DNA of 64,000 nucleotides, from assembly GCA_031417395.1 (NCBI GenBank), contig JANOVM010000004.1:1-64000 (forward strand). Direction: 5' to 3'. The first letter of the stretch is position 1; each line of letters starts with the position of its first letter. The notes beneath the pieces are model-generated. The model was not told the DNA's origin. It did no database searches and saw only the letters and a list, made by a program, of their open reading frames with translations. The translations under genes were made by a program, and so were the position numbers. Shown in pieces: positions 48,158 to 55,398 of this stretch. Source of the stretch: JADKIH01 sp031417395. GTDB lineage: Bacteria; Bacteroidota; Bacteroidia; AKYH767-A; 2013-40CM-41-45.

Positions 48158-48271
48158 ACCTATCTTACCTCCTTTTGGGAAGAGCGAATTGGCACCTTCT
48201 ATTGAGCGAATAACGCTAAATGGGTTGCCAAGGTTTCATAGGGCGCATTCCCTCCACCTTTCCTGATAAGT
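48158..48271 (-). ncRNA. SAM-I (S-box) riboswitch aptamer
   Basis: Read on the minus strand, P1 is ACUUAUC pairing with GAUAGGU. Inside are GGUGGAGGGA, GCGCCC, AUGAAACC and GGCAACC, then AGGUGCCAAUUC, which is the S-box core in order. The next element is a terminator and then metH, so SAM binding should favour termination. The S-box class is best known from Firmicutes and is also recorded in other phyla. Confidence 0.93.
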
Positions 48272-48309
48272 ATACCGGACGGGGCCGGCTTTTATTAAAG
48301 AACGAGGTG

Positions 48310-48343
48310 CAAATATAGTAAAAACATTTGAATTTAGATCAAT
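48310..48343 (-). promoter_or_regulatory. Promoter of the metH riboswitch transcript
   Basis: The minus-strand -7 element TATATTTG (complement of 48310-48317) fits TAnnTTTG. An ATTG (complement of 48340-48343) lies 22 bp upstream. The expected start, near 48303, is about 30 nt before the aptamer. Confidence 0.5.
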
Positions 48344-48420
48344 TATAAAAAGAGGAGAATTGAACTATGTGCGTAGAAATCTCTTAACGAAGACCATTTT
48401 ACCATTTTTGTAAATGTTCC

Positions 48421-48489
48421 TTAATCTTTATATATTTGAATGAGTTAATGATTTTTGTTGTAAGTTCCGAAAACCTAAATGTTATGCGT
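48421..48489 (+). promoter_or_regulatory. Leader 1: promoter and cassette entry site
   Basis: TTAATCTTTATATATTTG (48421-48438, with TATATTTG as a -7 element) lies about 43 bp before TAAATGTTATGCGT. The same 18-mer and the same TAAATGTTAT junction recur at 51803 and 51855. The promoter reads through the core site into the gene at 48549. Confidence 0.6.
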
Positions 48490-50361
48490 CATGCTTTGGC
48501 GACCTGCTAACTTGTAAGTGTGTATAAAAAACTAACGCTAAAATACTCGTGAAAAGAACCAGACTATTCCTTACTTCGATTTTCTACTTAATATTTTCTA
48601 ATGTAATATATCCTCAAAGCACATTTCAGAAGCAATATGGTGGAACGGTAATTGATTTTGGAAGTTCAGTTGAACAAACATCAGATAGTGGATTTATTAT
48701 TTGTGGCTATTCACGGAGTTATGGAGCGGGTAATGCAGATGTATATTTAATAAAAACGGATAGCAGAGGCGATACTCTCTGGACAAGAACTTACGGTAAT
48801 ACAGGGTATGATGTTGGAACAAGCGTCAAACAAACTTTTGACGGAGGATATATTGTGACAGGAGGTACATCATTGAATGCGCTGTACTTAATTAAAACGA
48901 AATCAAATGGTGATACTTTATGGACAAGAGTTATTGAAGATAGTTTGGGAGGTAGTTGGGGAATTGACGTAGTTCAAACCAATGACAGTGGTTATGTAAT
49001 TACCGGAGATGGCAGTTTTACATCTTCATTTCCTCATGTTTATTTGGTGAAAGTAAATTCAAATGGTGATATACTTTGGACAAAAATATTTGGTGGCCCC
49101 TATTATCAAGATAAAGGGCGTGCCATTGTACAAGCTTCAAACGGCGACTTAGTGATTACAGGTTTTAGCTTAAATTTTAATTCTTCAGGAGGCAATTCGC
49201 GGGATATTTATGTAATCAGAACGAACTCTGTTGGCGATACAATTTGGACTAAAACTTATGATGCTGGTGCTGAGGAAGAGGGATATGGAATTGAACAGAC
49301 CACAGACGGGGGATTTGTTTTAACAGGATATACAAGTGAATATCCTATGAAACTTTTTCTATTCAAAATTGATTCAATCGGTGATACCTTGTGGACAAAA
49401 CTTTTTAGCAGTACGCAATTTGTTCAAGGTTATTCCCTCCAAAAGACCGCAGATAATGGATTTATAATTGCAGGTACGATTGAAAATGTTTCAGTTAATA
49501 AACCATATGCTTTATTAATGAAAACAGACAGCATAGGCGATACTCTCTGGACAAGAACATTCGGATTACAACCTGTTTCATCTTCTGGTGAGGAAGCTCA
49601 TTCTGTTAGACAGCTAAATGATGGAAGTTATGTTTTTGTAGGAGTGGATATAACCATGCCTGGCCCGGACTACCGAATTTATTTTGTTAAGACTGATTCA
49701 AACGGACATAGCTATTGCAATGAAGCAGCTCTGCCTATTAACGTATCGTCATTCAGTGTAAAAGTCGGAAATCCAAATACAACAGTATTTGCTACCCATC
49801 CAATTAAACCCATATTCACTACAATAGTAAATAAGGGCAGTACGCTTACTGAGTTTTGTTCTGTTGGAATTTCTGAAACGATTAATTACAGATTTGTTAA
49901 TATTTATCCCAACCCTTTCACTAATGAGTTTTCAATAGCAGGCACAGAAGTTGGGCAAGAAATTTTTCTTTATAATGTGACAGGAAAAGAAATTCTCCAA
50001 CTGAAAACAATAGAAGGAGAAACAAAACTCAATACGGAAAAAATAAGTGCAGGAGTGTACGTCCTTAAATATAAATCTGCTAACTTTAAACTTGTTAAAT
50101 TCTAACAGAGAGAAGCACGAACGCATAATAATCGGATTAAATGAAATATTTTTTTGAAGGGTTTTGATAGGTAATTGAAAAGATGAGCAAGTAATAAACG
50201 ACGTGCCTTCTAAAGTTCCAATTATTTTTATACAACTAATGCTGCTTGCTTGGGGAACGAAGGTAGTTTAATCCCGCGCTCCGTAGTGGACGAAGTCACG
50301 CGCTCGAGTTAATTACGGAGCATCTATTAATTTTTGTACTTCGCGCTTAAGACTTCGCCCA
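48481..50361 (+). mobile_element. Integron-cassette-like unit A
   Basis: It begins at GTTATGCGT (48481-48489) and carries one gene. Just after the gene is the complementary ACGCATAA (50121-50128), then palindromic DNA to about 50361. In integrons the start and end core boxes of one cassette are complementary because they come from the same attC site. The right end is not sharply defined. No integrase is seen. Confidence 0.45.
48549..50105 (+). CDS. Secreted T9SS protein with seven propeller-like repeats
   Basis: A 518-aa protein starting with GTG. The signal peptide is MKRTRLFLTSIFYLIFSNVIYPQS. About seven repeats of 50-60 residues follow, each with a D..GDTLWT(K/R)T.G block and Q(T)xDGGYIxTG, which suggests a beta-propeller. 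The C-terminus is a T9SS type A sorting domain (VNIYPNPFTNEFSIAG to FKLVKF). The gene is enclosed by the core boxes of unit A, so it is probably mobile cargo. Ligand unknown. Confidence 0.75.
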   Translation: MKRTRLFLTSIFYLIFSNVIYPQSTFQKQYGGTVIDFGSSVEQTSDSGFIICGYSRSYGAGNADVYLIKTDSRGDTLWTRTYGNTGYDVGTSVKQTFDGGYIVTGGTSLNALYLIKTKSNGDTLWTRVIEDSLGGSWGIDVVQTNDSGYVITGDGSFTSSFPHVYLVKVNSNGDILWTKIFGGPYYQDKGRAIVQASNGDLVITGFSLNFNSSGGNSRDIYVIRTNSVGDTIWTKTYDAGAEEEGYGIEQTTDGGFVLTGYTSEYPMKLFLFKIDSIGDTLWTKLFSSTQFVQGYSLQKTADNGFIIAGTIENVSVNKPYALLMKTDSIGDTLWTRTFGLQPVSSSGEEAHSVRQLNDGSYVFVGVDITMPGPDYRIYFVKTDSNGHSYCNEAALPINVSSFSVKVGNPNTTVFATHPIKPIFTTIVNKGSTLTEFCSVGISETINYRFVNIYPNPFTNEFSIAGTEVGQEIFLYNVTGKEILQLKTIEGETKLNTEKISAGVYVLKYKSANFKLVKF

Positions 50362-50519
50362 GCTTGCAGTGGTAATTATTAAAATTGGGAATGAAACACT
50401 AAAAGGTCTCTGCGAGATGACGACTGTTGATCGTTGATTTAAGTGGAGGGAAGTATTGCTAAAAGTTTCCTTCTGAAAAGTTACCCTACTAAAATTAACG
50501 TCACTAAAATAAATAGAAC
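50106..50519. other. Intergenic region with nested palindromes
   Basis: This 414-bp region has no credible gene. It holds ACGCATAA (50121-50128), GGATTAAA/TTTAATCC (50134-50141 and 50267-50274), GCTCCGTA/TACGGAGC (50278-50285 and 50314-50321) and TGGACGAAGTC/GACTTCGCCCA (50287-50297 and 50351-50361). The block GGGGAACGAAGG...TTTAATCCC (50252-50275) resembles one in the palindrome at 52938-52965. It is more GC-rich than its surroundings and looks like a decayed attC-like site. Confidence 0.55.
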
Positions 50520-51605
50520 TTACGAAGATTTTTTTTCTAAAAGCTGCCGTTGAAAATCGGAGTTTTGATCTTTTAAATATTCCCGTAAATTAGGCCTCAG
50601 TCTGCTTTTGTATACAGAGTGAGCGTTGTCCTTTATTTTTCCTTTGCGCAACATTCTTTGTTCTTCAATAGGAAGATTAAAAATTGACTGACAATTATCG
50701 GTACAGCATCCTTGCATTTTCTTAGCGCAATTTTCACATTGTATGAAAAGCAAATGGCAATCGTCGTTGGCGCAGTTTACATGATTATCGCAGGGGGCGC
50801 CGCATTGGTGGCAGGTACTTACTACATCGTCTGTAATTCTTTCGCCCATGCGTTCGTCGAAAACAAAATTCTTTCCTATGAATTGAGATTCCAGTCCTTC
50901 CGCTTTTACCTGGCGGGCATAGTGAATGATACCGCCGTTTAACTGATTGACATCGTTGAAACCATTGTGCCTTAAAAATGCACTGGCTTTTTCGCAACGG
51001 ATTCCTCCGGTGCAATAGAGTAGAACTTTATTATCCTTTTTATCTTTTAAAAGGTCAAGTACCAAAGGCAGCTCCTGGCGAAAGGTATCTGCATCCGGAC
51101 AAACAGCATTTTTAAAACGGCCGACTTCGCTTTCATAATGATTACGCATATCGACAACAATTGTTCCGGGTTGCCGCATGGCTTCGTTAAATTCATGAGC
51201 AGAAAGATGCTTACCAACTTGTGTTACATCAAATGAATCGTCGTTGAGTCCGTCGGCTACAATTTTATTCCTCACTCTGACGATAAGCTTATAAAACGAT
51301 TTTCCATCGTCTTCCACAGCAATTTTAAGATCGACATTTTTAAATTGCGGATAGGAATTCAGCAATTCCAGAAAAGCATTCCAGTTGTTTTCGGGAACAG
51401 AAATCTGTGCATTTACTCCTTCACGGGCCAGATAAATTCTTCCAAGGACATTAATTTCATTCAGTTTTGCATAAAGCTCATCTCTGAAAGAATTAACTTC
51501 TTCAATAATAACATACCGGTAAAAAGAAAGGGTAATTCGCTTAAAATCTTCGGAATTTAGCTTCTTTTTGAGGGTTTCTTTATCGTATTTGTTGTGAAGT
51601 AACAT
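50520..51605 (-). CDS. trhO: tRNA uridine(34) hydroxylase TrhO (rhodanese family)
   Basis: A 361-aa YceA/TrhO protein that introduces the 5-hydroxyl of ho5U34 in tRNA in an O2-dependent way. An N-terminal acylphosphatase-like domain (FYRYVIIEEVNSFRDELYAKL, LAREGVNAQIS) is followed by a rhodanese domain with the active Cys198 in LLYCTGGIRCEKA. The C-terminal cysteine-rich tail (CHQCGAPC, CENCAKKMQGCC) is normal for this family. It is a chromosomal gene, orientated against the neighbouring cassette-like units and separating them. Confidence 0.93.
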   Translation of the reverse strand: MLLHNKYDKETLKKKLNSEDFKRITLSFYRYVIIEEVNSFRDELYAKLNEINVLGRIYLAREGVNAQISVPENNWNAFLELLNSYPQFKNVDLKIAVEDDGKSFYKLIVRVRNKIVADGLNDDSFDVTQVGKHLSAHEFNEAMRQPGTIVVDMRNHYESEVGRFKNAVCPDADTFRQELPLVLDLLKDKKDNKVLLYCTGGIRCEKASAFLRHNGFNDVNQLNGGIIHYARQVKAEGLESQFIGKNFVFDERMGERITDDVVSTCHQCGAPCDNHVNCANDDCHLLFIQCENCAKKMQGCCTDNCQSIFNLPIEEQRMLRKGKIKDNAHSVYKSRLRPNLREYLKDQNSDFQRQLLEKKSS

Positions 51606-51918
51606 GATAATGCAAATATAAGCTATAATGAGAAAAATGGCAATATGGCGGGGAAATGATTGAAAAAAACATATTTAAAAAAGCCACATTGTTCCAGGCT
51701 TGGTGTTAGACTCATTCTTTCGAATTGTATTAAGGGGCTAGGATCAAGAATCTTTACTCTTTAAAGATTGCTTTTATTATTTGGGGAAGTTATTAAGGTT
51801 CGTTAATCTTTATATATTTGGTTAAGTTAATGCATGCTTTGTTGTTGGGTGCTTAAATGTTATCCGCAATTTTAACGCTCCGAACAAACAGTATTACTAA
51901 CTTCAAAATTATCAAACA
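51606..51918. other. Intergenic region, trhO to unit B
   Basis: This 313-bp region between divergent genes must contain the trhO promoter. From 51803 it contains leader 2 of the cassette-like unit. I see no RNA gene or further frame. Confidence 0.5.
51803..51868 (+). promoter_or_regulatory. Leader 2: promoter and cassette entry site
   Basis: It has the same 18-mer as leader 1 (51803-51820), then AGTTAATG, and CTTAAATGTTATCCGCA ending at the core box (51859-51868). The 18-mer is 56 bp from the core box, against 60 bp in leader 1. It reads into the gene at 51919. Confidence 0.6.
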
Positions 51919-52996
51919 ATGAAAAACATTTTACTCTCAATTTCGCTGACACTGATTGCAGCGACTTCATTTGGACAATGGTTAGATGACGACTTCTACA
52001 CTCTGAACTTTGAAGACACATCTGCGTTGCATCATTTACGCATAGACAGCTTAACGAACCACAATAATTTGTGGCAAGTTGGTTCACCACAGAAAACACT
52101 TTTTACAAGTGCATATTCTGCATCGAATGTAATCGTTACTGATACTGTCAATCCATATCCAATAAATGATACTTCAGTTTTTACAATAGTGAATGTTGCT
52201 TCAGGCTGGGGTTGGCAATTGAATCATACTGCTACTTTACAAGGAGAATATTTTGTCAACACCGATACTTTGAATGACTATGGAACGATAGAGTTTTCTC
52301 CAAACAATGGAACATCATGGTATGATATTGTAAATGATACCTTCATTACTAATCACATCTTTGCGCCTCCAGGTTGGGTTACATTAACAGGCAACTCAAA
52401 TGGTTGGCAACCATTTTATGTTAACCTTGCGCCTCTTGGACAGTTATTCAGCATCCAACTTAATGACACAGTTTTATTTCGTTTCACTTTTATCAGTGAT
52501 AGCATTCAAACAAATAAAGACGGACTCATGTTTGACGATTTACTTTTTGAAGATTATTTTGAAGGAATAGAAGAAATTCAAAATGATAATTTGATTTCAA
52601 TTTCTCCAAACCCGACTTCTGATGAATTAAGAATTTACAGAAAAAAAGTTAGCGACAATTCAAGAATTCAAATTCTGAATTATACAGGACAATTTCTTTA
52701 CGACAACATAAATTTCATTGGAGAAACGATAGATACTCGGCAGTTGAGTAATGGGATTTATTTGCTGAAATATTCGGATACTAAAAATTTCTCTATCAAA
52801 AAATTTGTAGTGCAACATTAAACGACACATCTTCGTGGACACAGAAAAACTGCGGATAATATAAGATTTATGAAATAAAAAAAGGGGGGGGGCGACCTGC
52901 CAGTATGAAGTTTCAAGCATTTAATAACGTTTGTCGCGGGGCGAAAGAGACGAGCTTTTAATCCCTCCTTTTTTTTACTTCATAAATCTTTCAAAC
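51859..52996 (+). mobile_element. Integron-cassette-like unit B
   Basis: It starts at GTTATCCGCA (51859-51868) and ends with TGCGGATAA (52851-52859), a 9-bp perfect inverted pair extending to 13 of 14. A long palindrome follows, up to the start of unit C. It carries the gene at 51919. Confidence 0.6.
51919..52821 (+). CDS. Small secreted T9SS cargo protein
   Basis: A 300-aa protein with a signal peptide (MKNILLSISLTLIAATSFGQ), a body with W/N/T-rich beta strands (LWQVGSPQKTLFTSAYSASN; YGTIEFSPNNGTSWYDIVND) resembling MAM/immune-type jelly-roll domains, and a T9SS sorting domain (ISISPNPTSDELRIYR to SIKKFVVQH). The core boxes of unit B enclose it. Function unknown. Confidence 0.75.
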   Translation: MKNILLSISLTLIAATSFGQWLDDDFYTLNFEDTSALHHLRIDSLTNHNNLWQVGSPQKTLFTSAYSASNVIVTDTVNPYPINDTSVFTIVNVASGWGWQLNHTATLQGEYFVNTDTLNDYGTIEFSPNNGTSWYDIVNDTFITNHIFAPPGWVTLTGNSNGWQPFYVNLAPLGQLFSIQLNDTVLFRFTFISDSIQTNKDGLMFDDLLFEDYFEGIEEIQNDNLISISPNPTSDELRIYRKKVSDNSRIQILNYTGQFLYDNINFIGETIDTRQLSNGIYLLKYSDTKNFSIKKFVVQH

Positions 52997-53006
52997 GTTA
53001 GTAGCA
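52851..53006 (+). repeat. attC-like palindromic site between units B and C
   Basis: It starts with TGCGGATAA and ends with GTTAGTAGCA. Between them, arms 52863-52890 and 52963-52990 pair at 25 of 28 positions around a loop of about 72 nt. The loop has an inner GCGAC/GTCGC stem and the 10-mer GGCGACCTGC (52891-52900), which also occurs at 48498-48507. A run of nine G lies at 52884-52892. Confidence 0.65.
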
Positions 53007-53022
53007 ATGCGTGGAATAAAAA

Positions 53023-53445
53023 ATGAGAAAACTGACTTCAATATTTTTAATTTCTTTAACTTTTCAATCGTGCGACCCTTATTCTCATGGATACGTGTGT
53101 AATCAAACAAAAGATGATATCGAATTGACAATGGTATTTGATACCACAAATCAAGCACATTTAACTAAAAAAGAATTTCTTAGATGGCTTCCAGATCAAT
53201 TTGACAATAGTCTTAAATTAAACAATTTTGATACGGTTAAATTAATCGGGACATATACAATTGAAACTGGGAAATGTGCTTTAGTTGGTCATGGCATGAA
53301 TGGTTATCCACCTTTTTGGTTTTCACAATTAACAATTAAGACAATTAATGGATCAAAGACATATACTGAACGTGATAAATTTGAGAAAAGAGATGAAGGA
53401 TTTAAAATTGGTTTTGGAGGAAATTACGACTTAATAGTAAAATGA
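53023..53445 (+). CDS. Small lipoprotein of unknown function
   Basis: A 140-aa protein with a lipoprotein signal (LISLTFQSC, lipid-modified Cys17). The mature part is polar beta-type sequence (DIELTMVFDTTN; VKLIGTYTIETGKCALVGHGMNGYPPFWF). I recognise no family. It is the only gene of unit C. It has no T9SS sorting domain, so it is probably anchored to the inner or outer membrane. Confidence 0.7.
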   Translation: MRKLTSIFLISLTFQSCDPYSHGYVCNQTKDDIELTMVFDTTNQAHLTKKEFLRWLPDQFDNSLKLNNFDTVKLIGTYTIETGKCALVGHGMNGYPPFWFSQLTIKTINGSKTYTERDKFEKRDEGFKIGFGGNYDLIVK

Positions 53446-53471
53446 CCTTCCGAGAAGCACTGCTACTAACA

Positions 53472-53545
53472 CGCGGTTAGCGCCATGGCCGGCCGAAGTT
53501 CATTGAGAATTATTAATTTGGTGGCCGGCCCCAGCGCCAACCGCG
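53472..53545. repeat. GC-rich palindrome, attC-like
   Basis: Arms 53472-53494 and 53523-53545 match at 19 of 23 positions (CGCGGTT.GCGC...GGCCGGCC), with a 28-nt AT-rich loop. It lies directly after the TACTAAC box of unit C. Much more GC-rich than the surrounding DNA. Confidence 0.75.
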
Positions 53546-53680
53546 AAAACGCATGTCAGACAGTGAAAAACTCTTACTAATTTCTCAACTCATTTCATTC
53601 TACTAATTTCTGTTTTTTCCTTTCTTTGTTAAAAGCTAAATAAATGTGATATTAAAAAACTCAACACGACCATTTATAAT

Positions 53681-54196
53681 ATGACAGCTAAAAAAACCAT
53701 ATGGCAAAGAAATAAAGCAACTATTCTTTATAGCATCAGTTTAGCTTTTCTACTTTTTTTTCTCAAATGGCTAGAGCTTCGATATATACTATTTGACCAT
53801 TCCATTGAAATCTACATCGGATTTATTGCTGTGATTTTTACCGGCTTAGGCATATGGCTTGCTTTAAAGCTTTCAAAACCAAAACCGGAAAACTATCGGG
53901 TTGAAACAATAGTTGTAGAAAAAGAAGTGTACATAAACAAAAATGAAAACTCGTCCGACAGGCAGGCGGGTTTTGTTCCGGATACATTACTTATTTCCCA
54001 ACTAGAAATAAGCAAAAGAGAGCTGGAAATTTTGACTTTGTTGGCACAAGGTCACAGCAATCAGGAAATTGCCGAAAAACTTTTCGTTTCTTTAAGCACC
54101 GTCAAAACACACAATCAAAATATTTTTGAAAAATTAGATGTGAAAAGGCGAACACAAGCCATTGAAAAAGCAAAAAAATTAAATCTCATACCGTAG
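53681..54196 (+). CDS. Membrane-anchored LuxR-type transcriptional regulator
   Basis: A 171-aa protein with two N-terminal helices (about 15-35 and 42-62), a charged linker, and a C-terminal LuxR/GerE helix-turn-helix (ISKRELEILTLLAQGHSNQEIAEKLFVSLSTVKTHNQNIFEKL). It has no receiver domain. This protein commonly sits beside DUF4199, VOC and SRPBCC genes, as here. The linker contains SSDRQAG encoded by a GC-rich 17-bp stretch (about 53954-53970) that resembles a dispersed repeat. Confidence 0.85.
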   Translation: MTAKKTIWQRNKATILYSISLAFLLFFLKWLELRYILFDHSIEIYIGFIAVIFTGLGIWLALKLSKPKPENYRVETIVVEKEVYINKNENSSDRQAGFVPDTLLISQLEISKRELEILTLLAQGHSNQEIAEKLFVSLSTVKTHNQNIFEKLDVKRRTQAIEKAKKLNLIP

Positions 54197-54298
54197 TAAA
54201 CTCATACTTTGGTATGAAAATTTGCGGAATTGCAAATAAATGGCCGAAAGTATGACCGGTAAAGCTGTGACATAAGCCACATTTGCGCAAATAAAAAA

Positions 54299-54841
54299 AT
54301 GAAAAAAATGAAAAAGAATATTATCGTCTACGGACTCATAGCAGGCATTATTGTTTCTGTTTTTATGTTATCTTCTGTCAACTACTTAAGTCATTGTAAA
54401 GGTAATGTCGATTATGATACAAGTATGCTCATTGGGTATGCTTCCATGCTCCTCGCCTTTCCTCTTGTTTTTGTCGGTATTCGAAATTATAGAGATAAAT
54501 TCAATGAAGGAGTTATCAGTTTTGGCCAAGCATTCAAAATAGGGATTATGATTGTTTTAATTGCTTCAACTATTTATGTTGTTGCCTGGCTTATTGACTA
54601 TTTTTATTTTATACCTGATTTTATTGAAAAATATTCAGCACACATGCTTGACAAAATGAAAGCAAGCGGAGCAAGTCAATTAGAAATAGACAAGCAAACA
54701 GAAGAAATGACTAATTTTGCCAAGATGTATAAAAATCCTTTCTTTAATGCAATGATGACTTACCTGGAAATTTTACCGGTCGGATTGATTGTAACACTTA
54801 TCAGTTCATTTATTTTAAAAAGAAAAACAGTAAATAATTAA
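54299..54841 (+). CDS. DUF4199 family membrane protein
   Basis: A 180-aa inner-membrane protein with four predicted helices and the DUF4199 pattern (GLIAGIIVSVFML; SFGQAFKIGIMIVLIASTIYVVAWLIDYF; MYKNPFFNAMMTYLEILPVGLIVTLISSFIL). Its function is unknown. It comes 18 bp before the VOC gene and is likely in one operon with it and the SRPBCC gene. Confidence 0.85.
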   Translation: MKKMKKNIIVYGLIAGIIVSVFMLSSVNYLSHCKGNVDYDTSMLIGYASMLLAFPLVFVGIRNYRDKFNEGVISFGQAFKIGIMIVLIASTIYVVAWLIDYFYFIPDFIEKYSAHMLDKMKASGASQLEIDKQTEEMTNFAKMYKNPFFNAMMTYLEILPVGLIVTLISSFILKRKTVNN

Positions 54842-54858
54842 TCTCTTAAAAAAAGAAA

Positions 54859-55386
54859 ATGAAAACAATAACTTTAATTATTATAGTATCGGTTGCTTCT
54901 TTTGGTCTTGGTTTTGCTTTCAAATCAATCCTTTCAAATCAAACGAACGAAAAGGAAAGTTTAAAAAGAGTAACAAGTATTGGCGGAATCTTTTTTAAAT
55001 GCAAAGAGCCGCAGAAAATGCGGGAGTGGTATAAAACACACCTGGGTTTAAACACCAACCAATATGGAGCAGTCTTTGAATGGCGACAAGCAACCGACTC
55101 CTCTAAAAAAGGATTTTCTCAATGGAGTTTGTTTTCTGAAAAAACAAAATATTTTGAACCTTCAACAAAAGAGTTTATGATAAATTATCGGGTCCAAAAT
55201 TTAGAAGCACTTGTAGCAGAACTTAAAAAAGAAGGAGTTACAATTACAGATACCATTCAAACCTATGATTATGGAAAATTTGTCCATATAATGGATATGG
55301 AAGAAAATAAAATAGAATTATGGGAACCGAATGACATTGAATTTGAGAAATTAGGAGAACAACTTAAAAGTCCAACGACTAAATAA
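54859..55386 (+). CDS. VOC/glyoxalase-superfamily protein
   Basis: A 175-aa protein with an N-terminal signal-like helix (about 1-24) and one VOC fold (VTSIGGIFFKCKEPQKMREWYKTHLGL and GKFVHIMDMEENKIELWEP). VOC proteins bind metals and act as glyoxalases, dioxygenases or resistance proteins. The substrate is not readable. A frameshifted related copy lies 570 bp downstream. Confidence 0.85.
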   Translation: MKTITLIIIVSVASFGLGFAFKSILSNQTNEKESLKRVTSIGGIFFKCKEPQKMREWYKTHLGLNTNQYGAVFEWRQATDSSKKGFSQWSLFSEKTKYFEPSTKEFMINYRVQNLEALVAELKKEGVTITDTIQTYDYGKFVHIMDMEENKIELWEPNDIEFEKLGEQLKSPTTK

Positions 55387-55398
55387 TTAAATAACAAA

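Larger units (their letters stand above)
52997..53550 (+). mobile_element. Integron-cassette-like unit C
   Basis: GTTAGTAGCA (52997-53006) and TGCTACTAAC (53461-53470) are a perfect 10-bp inverted pair around a small lipoprotein gene. The GC-rich palindrome at 53472-53545 follows. It directly abuts unit B, as successive cassettes do. Confidence 0.6.

Noticed and set aside
48082..48548. Short frames in the metH leader
   Set aside because: The riboswitch, terminator and promoters explain the sequence; no coding signal is seen.
52884..52892. Run of nine G as a possible phase-variation tract
   Set aside because: It lies outside any gene, in the arm of a palindrome, and homopolymer length may be a sequencing error.
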